A stretch of DNA of 37,630 nt from an uncultured Bacteroidales bacterium (GTDB lineage: Bacteria; Bacteroidota; Bacteroidia; Bacteroidales; Paludibacteraceae): the NCBI GenBank assembly GCA_903911085.1, contig CAIWCC010000024.1, positions 1 through 37,630 of the forward strand. Direction: 5' to 3'. A model generated the notes under the pieces. It was not told the origin of the DNA. It saw only the letters and a program-made list of their open reading frames with translations, and made no database searches. How positions within the stretch are numbered: the stretch's first letter is position 1; each line of letters starts with the position of its first letter. The position numbers and the translations under genes are program-made. Below, in pieces: positions 1-8,172 of this stretch.

Positions 1-801
1 ATCGTTTGCAATGACCAATAACATCGAGAATAACCTATTATTCTTTTTAATGTTATATATTTGTAGCTGAAACACATTGAGTAAAATCCGCCGAATTTCG
101 TCAAAATAATAAATATAATGATAATTATTAGTATCGGAAGAATCGTAGTTATATATTTGATTCCTTATATTATAACAAAACTCAACTGATTGCAAAATGT
201 TATATTTCAGGCATTTTGATTTCATTGGTTCATATTTATCCTGTAAAAAGTTACTGTATTCTGAATATGACATTCTTTGATTCTCGATAATATATGTGTC
301 CCACAACGAATGAAGATTAATGTCTTTAGCAAACCATTTTATTTTCAGACCATTACCTCCTTTATCCTCCAATCGTCCCAAATGCATAGGTTGATGCAAA
401 TCGGCTACAAAATGCACTAAAAACTTCAATGCTTCAACATTATTTTTATCTTTCTTCAATTGATTAGTTAGCGTATCAAGTGCAAAAAATAAATGTTCAC
501 CTTCGCTTTTTGGTTTTTCTAAAAGTTTTTTGAAATCATCGGTTTTTAATCCATCACTTAAATTTTGATAATGCCATTGATAACTGTATGCATATTTATT
601 ATCACTGCGGACTTCATCTGCCCAAGTTGCAGAATAAACAATACCATGTTTCCCAAGCACTTTATCAACTTGTTCACGCACTTTTGGTGTTAAGTTTTCA
701 TAGGCTATTTCAGCTATAATTCTGTGTCCGATAGCATCATATGCCGAAATAGACATTGAAAACAATAATAAAAATAATGCGAAAAAATTTCTTGATTTCA
801 T
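1..801 (-). CDS. S1/P1-family secreted nuclease, C-terminus cut by the window edge
   Basis: Zinc-dependent single-strand nuclease of the S1/P1 family, probably exported to degrade nucleic acids in the periplasm or outside. The frame is open from the ATG at 801 to base 1 (267 codons, no stop). Residues 1-20 form a signal peptide ending SISA. The trinuclear zinc ligands of the family are visible: H26 (AIGHR), D62 (TWADEVR), H77 (QWHYQN), H130/D134/H140 (HFVADLHQPMH) and H164/D168 (NLHSLWD). The first mature residue, Trp in characterised enzymes and a zinc ligand through its backbone amine, is Tyr21 here. The C-terminal part is less like the family: the usual GxRLAxxLN segment seems to be represented by NNRLFSMLL near residue 255. 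The gene starts 30 bp after the MetH-activation gene and is probably co-transcribed with it. Family assignment is firm; the end is not seen. Confidence 0.88.
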   Translation of the reverse strand, partial: MKSRNFFALFLLLFSMSISAYDAIGHRIIAEIAYENLTPKVREQVDKVLGKHGIVYSATWADEVRSDNKYAYSYQWHYQNLSDGLKTDDFKKLLEKPKSEGEHLFFALDTLTNQLKKDKNNVEALKFLVHFVADLHQPMHLGRLEDKGGNGLKIKWFAKDINLHSLWDTYIIENQRMSYSEYSNFLQDKYEPMKSKCLKYNILQSVEFCYNIRNQIYNYDSSDTNNYHYIYYFDEIRRILLNVFQLQIYNIKKNNRLFSMLLVIAND

Positions 802-831
802 AATGTTTCTAGTTTATCAAAATTTTTATAA

Positions 832-1773
832 TTACAAATTTGCTGCCATCCATTTTCTTAATAAGTCTGGTGATTTATTAGATCTGCGAGCGTAGTCAAC
901 AAATTGATTTTCATCGACTTTACCAACCATAAAATACTTTGACTGTGGATGAGCAAAATACAATCCGCAAACCGATGCATTTGGGAACATTGCTCCATTT
1001 TCGGTTAGTTCAACACCAATACTCTTGAATTTCAATATATTATCCAATTCAAAAATAATGGATTGATCGGGCAAAGAAGGGTAACCCACGGCAGGACGAA
1101 TACCACTATATTGAGTTTTAAGCATTTCTTTAATTGAAAGATTTTCGTCGGAAGCGTATCCCCAATATTCTTTTCGAATCTTAAAGTGCAACCATTCGGC
1201 AGCAGCCTCTGCTAACCGATCGGAAAGTGTTTTTGCCAAAATAGAATGATAGACATCATCGTCTTGATCGAAAACTTCGGCATAAGCCTCCACACCTTGA
1301 ATAGTGGTTACAAATACTCCCAGATAATCATTTTCGGGCGCTAAAAAATCGGCTAATGAGTAACAAAAACCATCCGTAGACGCATGTTGCTGTCTTAACA
1401 TTGGCAGAATTGTAGTGCTATTATCATGCTCAATAATAATGTCATCATCATCCGAATGCGCATTAAATATTCCAAAACTTGCATTCACGCTCACAATTTT
1501 TTTTTCGAGCATTTGTTTAAGCATTTCTTGCGCATCTCTATATAATTTCAATGCCTCTTCTGCTTTAGCGCGTTCTGGTTCATTAAATGTGTGCAACCAC
1601 GACATTTTACATGACAAACAATCATGAACAGTCTCTATTCCATCATATTTGCCCGACATGCGCCAAGCCATAAAAAAAAACACCCAATCGATAAAAGGAA
1701 CAATTTCTCTTAAATCAATATCGGTTAGCTGAATTAACCCAATTGTATTTGGTTTGTAAGGAGTATGTGGCAT
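832..1773 (-). CDS. Free-standing MetH reactivation (AdoMet-binding) domain
   Basis: This matches only the C-terminal activation domain of cobalamin-dependent methionine synthase, the part that binds AdoMet and allows reductive remethylation of oxidised cob(II)alamin. The 313 residues cover the whole domain (about 330 in E. coli MetH). Visible hallmarks are the IDWVFFF segment near residue 28, EYWGYASDENL near 202, the AdoMet motif RxxxGY (R226 to Y231), ELTENGAMFPNAS near 255 and the closing YARR...WMAANL. The homocysteine, folate and B12 domains are absent, and no rest of metH is in the window. It should act in trans on a truncated MetH encoded elsewhere, or it is a second copy. No cobalamin riboswitch is evident upstream. 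The predicted promoter lies at 1900-1907, next to the 14-bp array. Confidence 0.9.
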   Translation of the reverse strand: MPHTPYKPNTIGLIQLTDIDLREIVPFIDWVFFFMAWRMSGKYDGIETVHDCLSCKMSWLHTFNEPERAKAEEALKLYRDAQEMLKQMLEKKIVSVNASFGIFNAHSDDDDIIIEHDNSTTILPMLRQQHASTDGFCYSLADFLAPENDYLGVFVTTIQGVEAYAEVFDQDDDVYHSILAKTLSDRLAEAAAEWLHFKIRKEYWGYASDENLSIKEMLKTQYSGIRPAVGYPSLPDQSIIFELDNILKFKSIGVELTENGAMFPNASVCGLYFAHPQSKYFMVGKVDENQFVDYARRSNKSPDLLRKWMAANL

Positions 1774-1899
1774 TTGTATTTTGTATGAAAAGTTTTAAGT
1801 TTCGGGTTTTGAGTTTTTAAATTCGATTTCTTTTTTAATATGAACTTTATTCTTTCATATTAACCCTAAACAGCAATCGATTATAAAATAAACGTCAAC

Positions 1900-1907
1900 C
1901 AAATTTA
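1900..1907 (-). promoter_or_regulatory. Predicted -7 box for the MetH-activation gene
   Basis: On the minus strand this reads TAAATTTG, a full match to the Bacteroidota -7 consensus TAnnTTTG, and predicts a leader of about 120 nt. No clear -33 TTTG is seen at the right spacing, only an AT-rich ATTTATAAA near 1926-1934. The leader holds a 9-bp inverted repeat (1836-1844 with 1854-1862). The 14-bp array starts about 40 bp upstream of this box. Confidence 0.5.
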
Positions 1908-1945
1908 GCATTATTACTTTATAATGTGTTTATAAATAATGTCTT

Positions 1946-2149
1946 GTCTTTACTCTTTGGTCTTTACTCTTTGGTCTTTACTCTTTGGTCTTTACTCTTT
2001 GGTCTTTACTCTTTGGTCTTTACTCTTTGATCTTTACTCTTTGGTCTTTACTCTTTGGTCTTTACTCTTTGGTCTTTACTCTTTGGTCTTTACTCTTTGG
2101 TCTTTACTCTTTGATCTTTACTCTTTGGTCTTTACTCTTTGATCTTTAC
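1946..2149. repeat. 14-bp minisatellite, 14 full units plus a partial one
   Basis: Fourteen consecutive copies of RTCTTTACTCTTTG are followed by a truncated fifteenth. The units are identical except at the first base, which is G in all but those starting at 2030, 2114 and 2142, where it is A. It fills most of the 389-bp gap between the dGTPase stop and the MetH-activation gene. The plus strand has no stops across the array, so it gives artificial low-complexity open frames (Phe/Leu/Ser/Trp) that I do not regard as genes. Such homogeneity suggests recent expansion by slippage or unequal recombination. Confidence 0.95.
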
Positions 2150-2162
2150 ACTAACGTCCTTA

Positions 2163-3488
2163 TTATAATGTTGGAATACTCATACCTGTAATTTTTCGGT
2201 ATAAATCCAATGCATAAACGTCTGTCATTCCCGAAATGTAATCAAGTACTGCCATAATTTTTTTATAAGTGCTGTCACTGTTAGTTTCAAATTGCTCTGG
2301 TATTCGCATAAGCAATTGCTTTGAATATGCTTTCTCGGGATTCAAAACTGCTGTAACTAAATTGTCGAGTAAAGTAAGTATAATTTTATAGCCAGCTAAT
2401 TCAACATCAAGCACTTCCGAAGAACGATATATTTTTTTAATCGCAATTTTCGAACAATTTTCATAGGCCTTGGCAGTTTGTTCGGGCATTTTTTTTACTA
2501 GCGAAGAATTAAAACTACCATTTAAAATTGACTCTTCATTTTCGACAAAAACGGCAGAACATTGGTCAATTAATTTTCCTATTACTGACGAACGTAGATA
2601 AGCAATTTGTTCATTTTCATCAGTCACCATTTTCATAGTTTCAAGAATTCTTGCTTTTCTATCGTCATCAAAATAACCCAAAAACAGAGAAATTGTTTCG
2701 TCTGTGGTTAATATTTTCAATTTATGAGCATCTTCAATGTCCATTATTTGGTAGCAAATATCATCAGCTGCTTCTACCAAATAAACAAGCGGATATCGTG
2801 CATAACGATTGAGATTTTCTGCTAATCGTGGTATTCCTAGTTCTTTCGAAATTCTTTCAAAATCATTTTTTTCTGAATCGAAAAATCCAAATTTTTGTTT
2901 CTTAGCATCCGAAAAAATGGAAGCGTATGGATATTTCACTATAGAAGCTAAAGTACTGTACGTAAGAACAAATCCACCAGCTCTACGACCCACAAACTGG
3001 TGTGTCAGTAGCCTAAAAGTGTTTGCATTTCCTTCAAAACAAGTGCAATCTTTCCATTCTTCATCAGTCATTTGCGATTTCAAATGTTCTCCATTTCCTT
3101 CAGAAAAAAAAGTGGCAATGGCTTTTTCGCCAGAGTGCCCAAAAGGTGGATTTCCCAAATCGTGAGCTAAACAAGCCGCCGAAACTATCGATCCAATTTC
3201 AGATAAAAAAGGAGAACTAATATTCTTTTTTTCGATTAACTGATGAGCTACATTCATTCCAAGCGAACGACCTACGCAAGCTACTTCCAAACTATGTGTC
3301 AACCTATTGTGCACAAAAACGCTTCCAGGAAGTGGAAATACCTGTGTTTTATTTTGCAATCGTCGAAATGGTGCTGAGAATATTAAACGGTCATAATCGC
3401 GCTGAAATTCAGTACGGTCATCTGAACGTTTCTCATGATATGCTTCCATTCCAAAACGTTTTGTGGATAATAATTGATTCCAATTCAT
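2163..3488 (-). CDS. dgt: Deoxyguanosinetriphosphate triphosphohydrolase (dGTPase)
   Basis: HD-superfamily enzyme that hydrolyses dGTP (or dNTPs) to the nucleoside and triphosphate, affecting dNTP pools. The 441-residue protein has the expected order: N-terminal FRRLQNKTQVFPL near 41, metal ligand H65 (RLTHSLEV), the H109-D110 pair in CLAHDLGNPPFGHSG, and the distal Asp in VEAADDICY near 242. The length fits bacterial Dgt. The start ATG at 3488 is preceded by a spacer made of 9-bp repeats that reaches the stop of the upstream metallopeptidase gene (50 bp apart), so the two are probably co-transcribed. Substrate breadth cannot be read from sequence. Confidence 0.93.
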   Translation of the reverse strand: MNWNQLLSTKRFGMEAYHEKRSDDRTEFQRDYDRLIFSAPFRRLQNKTQVFPLPGSVFVHNRLTHSLEVACVGRSLGMNVAHQLIEKKNISSPFLSEIGSIVSAACLAHDLGNPPFGHSGEKAIATFFSEGNGEHLKSQMTDEEWKDCTCFEGNANTFRLLTHQFVGRRAGGFVLTYSTLASIVKYPYASIFSDAKKQKFGFFDSEKNDFERISKELGIPRLAENLNRYARYPLVYLVEAADDICYQIMDIEDAHKLKILTTDETISLFLGYFDDDRKARILETMKMVTDENEQIAYLRSSVIGKLIDQCSAVFVENEESILNGSFNSSLVKKMPEQTAKAYENCSKIAIKKIYRSSEVLDVELAGYKIILTLLDNLVTAVLNPEKAYSKQLLMRIPEQFETNSDSTYKKIMAVLDYISGMTDVYALDLYRKITGMSIPTL

Positions 3489-3498
3489 GGTTTCTAAT

Positions 3499-3534
3499 GT
3501 TTGAAAGGTTTGAAGAGTTTGAATGGTTTGAAGA
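3499..3534. repeat. Four tandem 9-bp units GTTTGAARR-like between two genes
   Basis: The units are GTTTGAAAG, GTTTGAAGA, GTTTGAATG and GTTTGAAGA. They occupy almost the whole space between the metallopeptidase stop (3538) and the dgt start (3488). A closely related four-unit array sits at 28772-28807, upstream of asnB, with the same first unit. Confidence 0.85.
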
Positions 3535-3537
3535 GTT

Positions 3538-4245
3538 TTATTGAGGAATATGATAATTTTTTAACTCAGCTCGCAATGCCTTACTTTTATTATCAGTAAC
3601 TTTGTCCATCAATTGCCAAAATTTCACACCGTGATTCATTTCTTTTGTATGACACAACTCATGAAGAATCACATAATCAATAAGATATGCTGGAAGTAAC
3701 ATTAAAAAAAGGGAATAATTTATACTTTTGACATGCGAACAACTGCCCCACCGAGTTTTACTGGATTGAATTTTAACTTCCGAAAAAGCAAAACCAAATT
3801 TATCAGCTAATTGTTTTGTGCGGTTAGGCAAAAGTCGCTTGGCTTCTTTTCGTAAAAAATAGCTGATGCCATTCCAAAATTGTTCTTGAACTTTTACGTC
3901 CTCTACATTTGTTTTTAATGGAAATTCAATATTTAAAACCCCTTCCTTTAACGAAAAGAATATATTCTTCCTATCCTTTGCTTGTGCTTGCACTTTAAAT
4001 GTAAGTGTCTGCAAACAAGAATTTTCATCAATAATAATATTTGCACTTTTGAGTCCTTCTTCAAGTTTTTCTTGCTTTGCTACTATTTTTTTTCGAACCG
4101 AATCAATAAACTTTAAAGCCTCTTCCTCAGTTGTTCTATGTGGCATAGTCACCTTTAAACCACTATTCAATATCCTAACACGGATATGTTTCGACTTATC
4201 GTTTCTAACAAATTCTATTGTACCTAATTCTGCATCTGTCAGCAT
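3538..4245 (-). CDS. YgjP-like (DUF45) zinc metallopeptidase
   Basis: Predicted cytosolic gluzincin-type metalloprotein of the YgjP/WLM group; the physiological substrate is unknown. In its 235 residues the zinc site HELCH (195-199) is followed by MNHG with H205 as likely third ligand, and the family signature RWGSCS (165-170) lies upstream. There is no signal peptide. This family is often found beside restriction genes or alone; here it leads a minus-strand run into dgt. A -7 box is present at 4287-4294. Family confident, function open. Confidence 0.88.
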   Translation of the reverse strand: MLTDAELGTIEFVRNDKSKHIRVRILNSGLKVTMPHRTTEEEALKFIDSVRKKIVAKQEKLEEGLKSANIIIDENSCLQTLTFKVQAQAKDRKNIFFSLKEGVLNIEFPLKTNVEDVKVQEQFWNGISYFLRKEAKRLLPNRTKQLADKFGFAFSEVKIQSSKTRWGSCSHVKSINYSLFLMLLPAYLIDYVILHELCHTKEMNHGVKFWQLMDKVTDNKSKALRAELKNYHIPQ

Positions 4246-4286
4246 AAAATTACTTAAAAATAGTCATATTTAATTTGAAAACAGTA

Positions 4287-4294
4287 CAAAGGTA
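4287..4294 (-). promoter_or_regulatory. Predicted -7 box for the metallopeptidase/dgt run
   Basis: The minus strand reads TACCTTTG, matching TAnnTTTG, about 40 bp upstream of the ATG at 4245. It is divergent from the box at 4338-4345, so the 151-bp gap holds two opposed promoters. No convincing -33 element was seen. Confidence 0.5.
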
Positions 4295-4337
4295 GTTTTT
4301 TTTATAAAAGAAATGTCGGTTTATAGTTTCAAACTAA

Positions 4338-4345
4338 TAACTTTG
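4338..4345 (+). promoter_or_regulatory. Predicted -7 box for the LolD-type ATPase gene
   Basis: TAACTTTG matches TAnnTTTG 51 bp upstream of the ATG at 4397. A second match, TAAATTTG at 4380-4387, would leave a nearly leaderless transcript and is less likely. Confidence 0.45.
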
Positions 4346-4396
4346 CATAATATTCTGTTTTCAACAGTTTTTAAATTCATAAATTTGTAACGAAAA

Positions 4397-5050
4397 ATGA
4401 TACACGCAAAAAATATACACAAAAGTTTTGGTGAGTTGGAAGTGCTCAAAGGCGTTGATTTGGTTATTGAACGAGGTGAGATTGTATCAATAGTTGGGCC
4501 AAGTGGTGCAGGAAAAACAACACTTCTGCAAATTTTGGGAACTCTTGACAAACCTAATTCGGGTGAAATACTTGTCGATGGCATAAATTTTAGTAAGTTG
4601 AACGAAAAAGAATTAGCTGCTTTTAGGAACAAGCACATCGGTTTTATTTTTCAATTTCATCAACTTTTACCAGAATTTAGTGCAATTGAAAATGTGATGA
4701 TTCCTGCTTTGATTGGTGGTAAAGAGCAAAAACTCACAATGAGCAAAGCCTTAGAACTTCTTGAATATCTTAAACTTAGCGGCCGTAAAGAACATAAACC
4801 CAATGAGCTTTCGGGTGGTGAGAAACAGCGAGTGGCTGTGGCAAGAGCACTCATAAATTCTCCAGGTCTAATATTAGCTGACGAACCTTCGGGAAGTTTA
4901 GATTCAAAAAACAGAGACGAATTGCATAAAATGTTGTTCAATTTACGTGATAAATTTGGACTGACAATAGTAATAGTAACACATGATAAGGAATTGGCCA
5001 AATTGTCAGACAGAGTGATAGAAATGAGAGATGGATTGATTATTTCTTAG
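4397..5050 (+). CDS. lolD: LolD-type ABC transporter ATP-binding protein
   Basis: ATPase subunit of the MacB/LolCDE-type ABC family, which extracts lipoproteins or drives other inner-membrane mechanotransmission. The 217 residues carry Walker [10 protein letters not shown] (34-42), Q-loop at [13 protein letters not shown] (about 83-95), the ABC signature LSGGEKQR (138-145), Walker [14 protein letters not shown] (158-170) and the H-loop in VTHDKELAK. The segment [17 protein letters not shown] is typical of LolD. No permease gene is adjacent, so its membrane partner (LolC/E-like) must lie elsewhere. FtsE is the closest alternative; an ftsX gene lies about 15 kb away, but the Q-loop region favours LolD. 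Confidence 0.82.
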   Translation: MIHAKNIHKSFGELEVLKGVDLVIERGEIVSIVGPSGAGKTTLLQILGTLDKPNSGEILVDGINFSKLNEKELAAFRNKHIGFIFQFHQLLPEFSAIENVMIPALIGGKEQKLTMSKALELLEYLKLSGRKEHKPNELSGGEKQRVAVARALINSPGLILADEPSGSLDSKNRDELHKMLFNLRDKFGLTIVIVTHDKELAKLSDRVIEMRDGLIIS

Positions 5051-5210
5051 TATTTCACATTCAATATACATACTTAAAATCATTTAATAATTTTAACGAT
5101 TTATTCTCAATAAATATTCAAATTCTTCATTTTCAATCGCTAAATGTAAATTAAAATTACAAAATTGCCAAATATAAACCTCTAAAAAAACAAAATTTCC
5201 TTTCTGCTAT

Positions 5211-8162
5211 ATGATTGAAAAAATGATAATTACGCTAAGCGAACATGCCGTTTGGGGACCTATACTTCAACCCATTCTGGTAAAGGAGGAGTTGACGGGT
5301 GCTTTGACCATTTTGGAAATTATAGGAAATAAATCTACTTTTTTTACTCAATTAAGTGATTCGGAGAAAGAAATTGTTCAAATGGCCGAAAAGGTATCTG
5401 ATAAAGTGCTGATGAAGAATTTTTCGAAAGATAAAAACATTGCCGAATTCCACCGAAATGTATCTATAGAAACGATTGAAAGATATATTCGCCCAATTAT
5501 AGATGCGTTTCACCGCAAAACAATCGAAACATTAAAAGCTACTAAATTATCACTTTACATTAGAAACAGTGTCAAAACAAGAGTTTTGTACGACACCGAA
5601 AAAGTGATTATCCCCAATAATTTGTCGCAGGTAGTTTTCAATTTTCACAAAGACGCAGAATCGGGCTTTCGATATTTCATAAGCTTAAAATGCGAAAATG
5701 AGGAATTCGATTTACATTCGAAAAGTTATTATGCACTTTGTAACGAACCTGCTGTGCTTGTTATAAATCATAAATTACACAAATTCAGCGATATAGACAT
5801 TAAAAAATTAGTTCCATTTTTCACAAAAAAGCACATTCTAGTTCCCGCATCTGCGGAAAAAACTTATATTGAAAAGTTTGTGAAAAACTGTGTCGAAAAA
5901 TACGAAGTCAAGGCGGAAGGCATTGAAATACATGAAATTAATCCCAACAAAAAAGCATTTTTATACCTGGCAAACGATTGGAACATGGCACCAGTTTTAT
6001 ATTTGAATTTCAAATATAATAATAAGGAATTTGCAGTGGATGCTCCCAATAAAAAAAATGTTTTTGTTGAAGAGCGAGATGGAAAAGTATTTTTAACTTG
6101 GTATTATCCCGATAAAAGATGGGAGAAATCACTGATAAACATGCTTTTGAATGCTGGATTGAAGAAAACTGGCATCAATCATTTTTCAATAATCAATACC
6201 ATTGATGATTCCACCGAAAATGAAAAAATGGTCTCGATGGTAGAATGGCTCAGAGAACATACTGAAATTCTGAAACATTTTGAATTTACACAACAAATTC
6301 CTGACAAAACATTTTTTATTGGCGAGATTTCGGTTAATACGGATATTGAATCGAAACAAGATTGGTTTGATATTCGCGTTGTAGCTATTTTTGGTGAATA
6401 TAAAATTCCATTTGCGCGATTTAGGAATCATATTCTGAACAATATCCGTGAGTATATCTTGCCCGATGACACGATTGCCATACTACCGATGGAATGGTTT
6501 ACGCGTTACTATGAAATGTTTCTTTTTACTCAAAAAGAGAATGATAGTATTAGATTAAAAATTCATCACTTTGGAATTGTAAGTCAAATTCAACAAATAA
6601 AGAAAATTGAACTTTCGACTTTCGACGATAGAAATGAACTTACAGCAATTCCCGAAGGCATTTGTGGTGAACTGAGAAACTATCAACACAAAGGATTTGC
6701 TTGGTTGGTACATTTGTACGAAAATAGTTTTGGTGGTTGCTTAGCTGACGACATGGGTTTAGGTAAAACACTGCAAACCATAACTTTGCTACAACACATA
6801 TCAATAATACAAAAAAACAAAAAAACGGAGTTTCAGCATAAGAATAAAATAAATGAATCGAAAGAGTTAGTTCAATTGACAATTTTTGATGCAATTAATG
6901 AGGAAGAAACAAAATCACTACCGTCATTAATTGTAATGCCTACTTCGCTGATTCACAATTGGAAAAACGAGTTTAAAAAGTTTGCTCCCAGCCTCAAGGT
7001 ATACATTTATTCAGGTGTAAACCGAATAAAAAGCAATGATATACACAAAATTTTCAGTTTTAACGATGTGGTTTTAACCACTTATGGAACACTTCGTAAC
7101 GATGTTGATTTGATTCAAAAGTGCCAATTTCATCACTTAATTTTAGACGAAAGCCAATATATCAAAAACCCTGCATCACTTGCGTACAACGCTGTAAAAC
7201 AGATAAATGCATTACATAAACTTGTATTAACTGGGACACCAGTCGAAAATTCATTAACAGATTTATGGGCTCAACTCAACATAGTAAACGAAGGAATGCT
7301 AGGCAACCAAACTACTTTCAAAAATGCATATTTAAATCCAATTATCAAAAATAACAAAGCAAAAGAAGATGCATTACTACGTATCATTCAACCATTTATA
7401 CTGCGACGGACCAAAGATGAAGTAGCACCCGAACTGCCTCCTTTAAGTCAGGAAACTGTTTATTGCGATATGAGCGAAGAGCAACAAAGTGCTTACAATG
7501 AAGAGAAAAACAAATTGCGCAACAGTTTATTACTCAACAATGAAGTTTATGACCCTAAAAAAATAGCGTTTTTAACTTTACAAGGTTTAACTCGTTTGCG
7601 TTTATTGGCAAATCATCCAAAACTTATGGATAGCGATTACATTGGCGATTCTGGGAAATTTGAACAAATTTTAATGCGTTTTGAAACCCTAAAGTCTGAA
7701 AATCATAAAGTGCTGATTTTTTCCTCTTTTGTGAAGCATTTGCGGTTATTGGCTGATTATTTCGACAAAGAGGAATGGAAATATGCTTGGCTATCTGGCT
7801 CTACACCAGCAGCTAATAGAGAAAGTGAAATTGAACGATTCAAAACGGACAAAAATGTCAACTGCTTTTTTATATCACTCAAAGCAGGTGGTGTAGGTTT
7901 GAACTTAACTGCAGCCGATTATGTTTTTATTATTGATCCGTGGTGGAATCCAGCTTCAGAAATGCAGGCATTGAGTCGATCACATCGCATTGGACAAGAA
8001 AAAAACGTGATGGTATATAGATTTATTTCAACAGATACAATCGAAGAAAAAATCAGAAATTTACAAGAAAGCAAATCAAAATTGGCAGATACATTTATAA
8101 ATTCTACCAATCCGCTGAAAGACATGAACAACGAAGAAATTAGGAAGTTATTAGAAACATAA
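5211..8162 (+). CDS. SNF2-family DEAD/DEAH-like helicase
   Basis: Superfamily 2 SWI/SNF ATPase that probably translocates on double-stranded DNA to displace bound proteins such as RNA polymerase. The C-terminal half has all core motifs: motif I ADDMGLGKT (about 511), motif II DESQ (about 646), motif III LTGTPVENS (about 670), motif V GGVGLNLTAADYV and motif VI SRSHRIGQ (about 923-930). The first 450 residues lack recognisable domains; I see no SWIM-type zinc finger. There are two in-frame ATGs (5211 and 5223), and the first is given. The stop is 10 bp before the iron-transporter gene, so the two are likely co-transcribed. The exact role is unknown. Confidence 0.9.
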   Translation: MIEKMIITLSEHAVWGPILQPILVKEELTGALTILEIIGNKSTFFTQLSDSEKEIVQMAEKVSDKVLMKNFSKDKNIAEFHRNVSIETIERYIRPIIDAFHRKTIETLKATKLSLYIRNSVKTRVLYDTEKVIIPNNLSQVVFNFHKDAESGFRYFISLKCENEEFDLHSKSYYALCNEPAVLVINHKLHKFSDIDIKKLVPFFTKKHILVPASAEKTYIEKFVKNCVEKYEVKAEGIEIHEINPNKKAFLYLANDWNMAPVLYLNFKYNNKEFAVDAPNKKNVFVEERDGKVFLTWYYPDKRWEKSLINMLLNAGLKKTGINHFSIINTIDDSTENEKMVSMVEWLREHTEILKHFEFTQQIPDKTFFIGEISVNTDIESKQDWFDIRVVAIFGEYKIPFARFRNHILNNIREYILPDDTIAILPMEWFTRYYEMFLFTQKENDSIRLKIHHFGIVSQIQQIKKIELSTFDDRNELTAIPEGICGELRNYQHKGFAWLVHLYENSFGGCLADDMGLGKTLQTITLLQHISIIQKNKKTEFQHKNKINESKELVQLTIFDAINEEETKSLPSLIVMPTSLIHNWKNEFKKFAPSLKVYIYSGVNRIKSNDIHKIFSFNDVVLTTYGTLRNDVDLIQKCQFHHLILDESQYIKNPASLAYNAVKQINALHKLVLTGTPVENSLTDLWAQLNIVNEGMLGNQTTFKNAYLNPIIKNNKAKEDALLRIIQPFILRRTKDEVAPELPPLSQETVYCDMSEEQQSAYNEEKNKLRNSLLLNNEVYDPKKIAFLTLQGLTRLRLLANHPKLMDSDYIGDSGKFEQILMRFETLKSENHKVLIFSSFVKHLRLLADYFDKEEWKYAWLSGSTPAANRESEIERFKTDKNVNCFFISLKAGGVGLNLTAADYVFIIDPWWNPASEMQALSRSHRIGQEKNVMVYRFISTDTIEEKIRNLQESKSKLADTFINSTNPLKDMNNEEIRKLLET

Positions 8163-8172
8163 ATATCAAATC

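Noticed and set aside
1774-1945. A cobalamin or AdoMet riboswitch ahead of the MetH-activation gene
   Set aside because: No conserved B12-box or SAM-riboswitch core was found; only a 9-bp AT-rich inverted repeat is present.
1939-2191. Two overlapping open frames encoding Phe/Leu/Ser/Trp-rich hydrophobic repeats
   Set aside because: They are the translation of the 14-bp array, whose unit has no stop on that strand. Length 14 shifts frame each unit, and there is no start context or conserved protein pattern.
4380-4387. A second TAAATTTG box right before the LolD-type gene
   Set aside because: It would place the transcript start within a few bases of the ATG; the box at 4338-4345 is more plausible.
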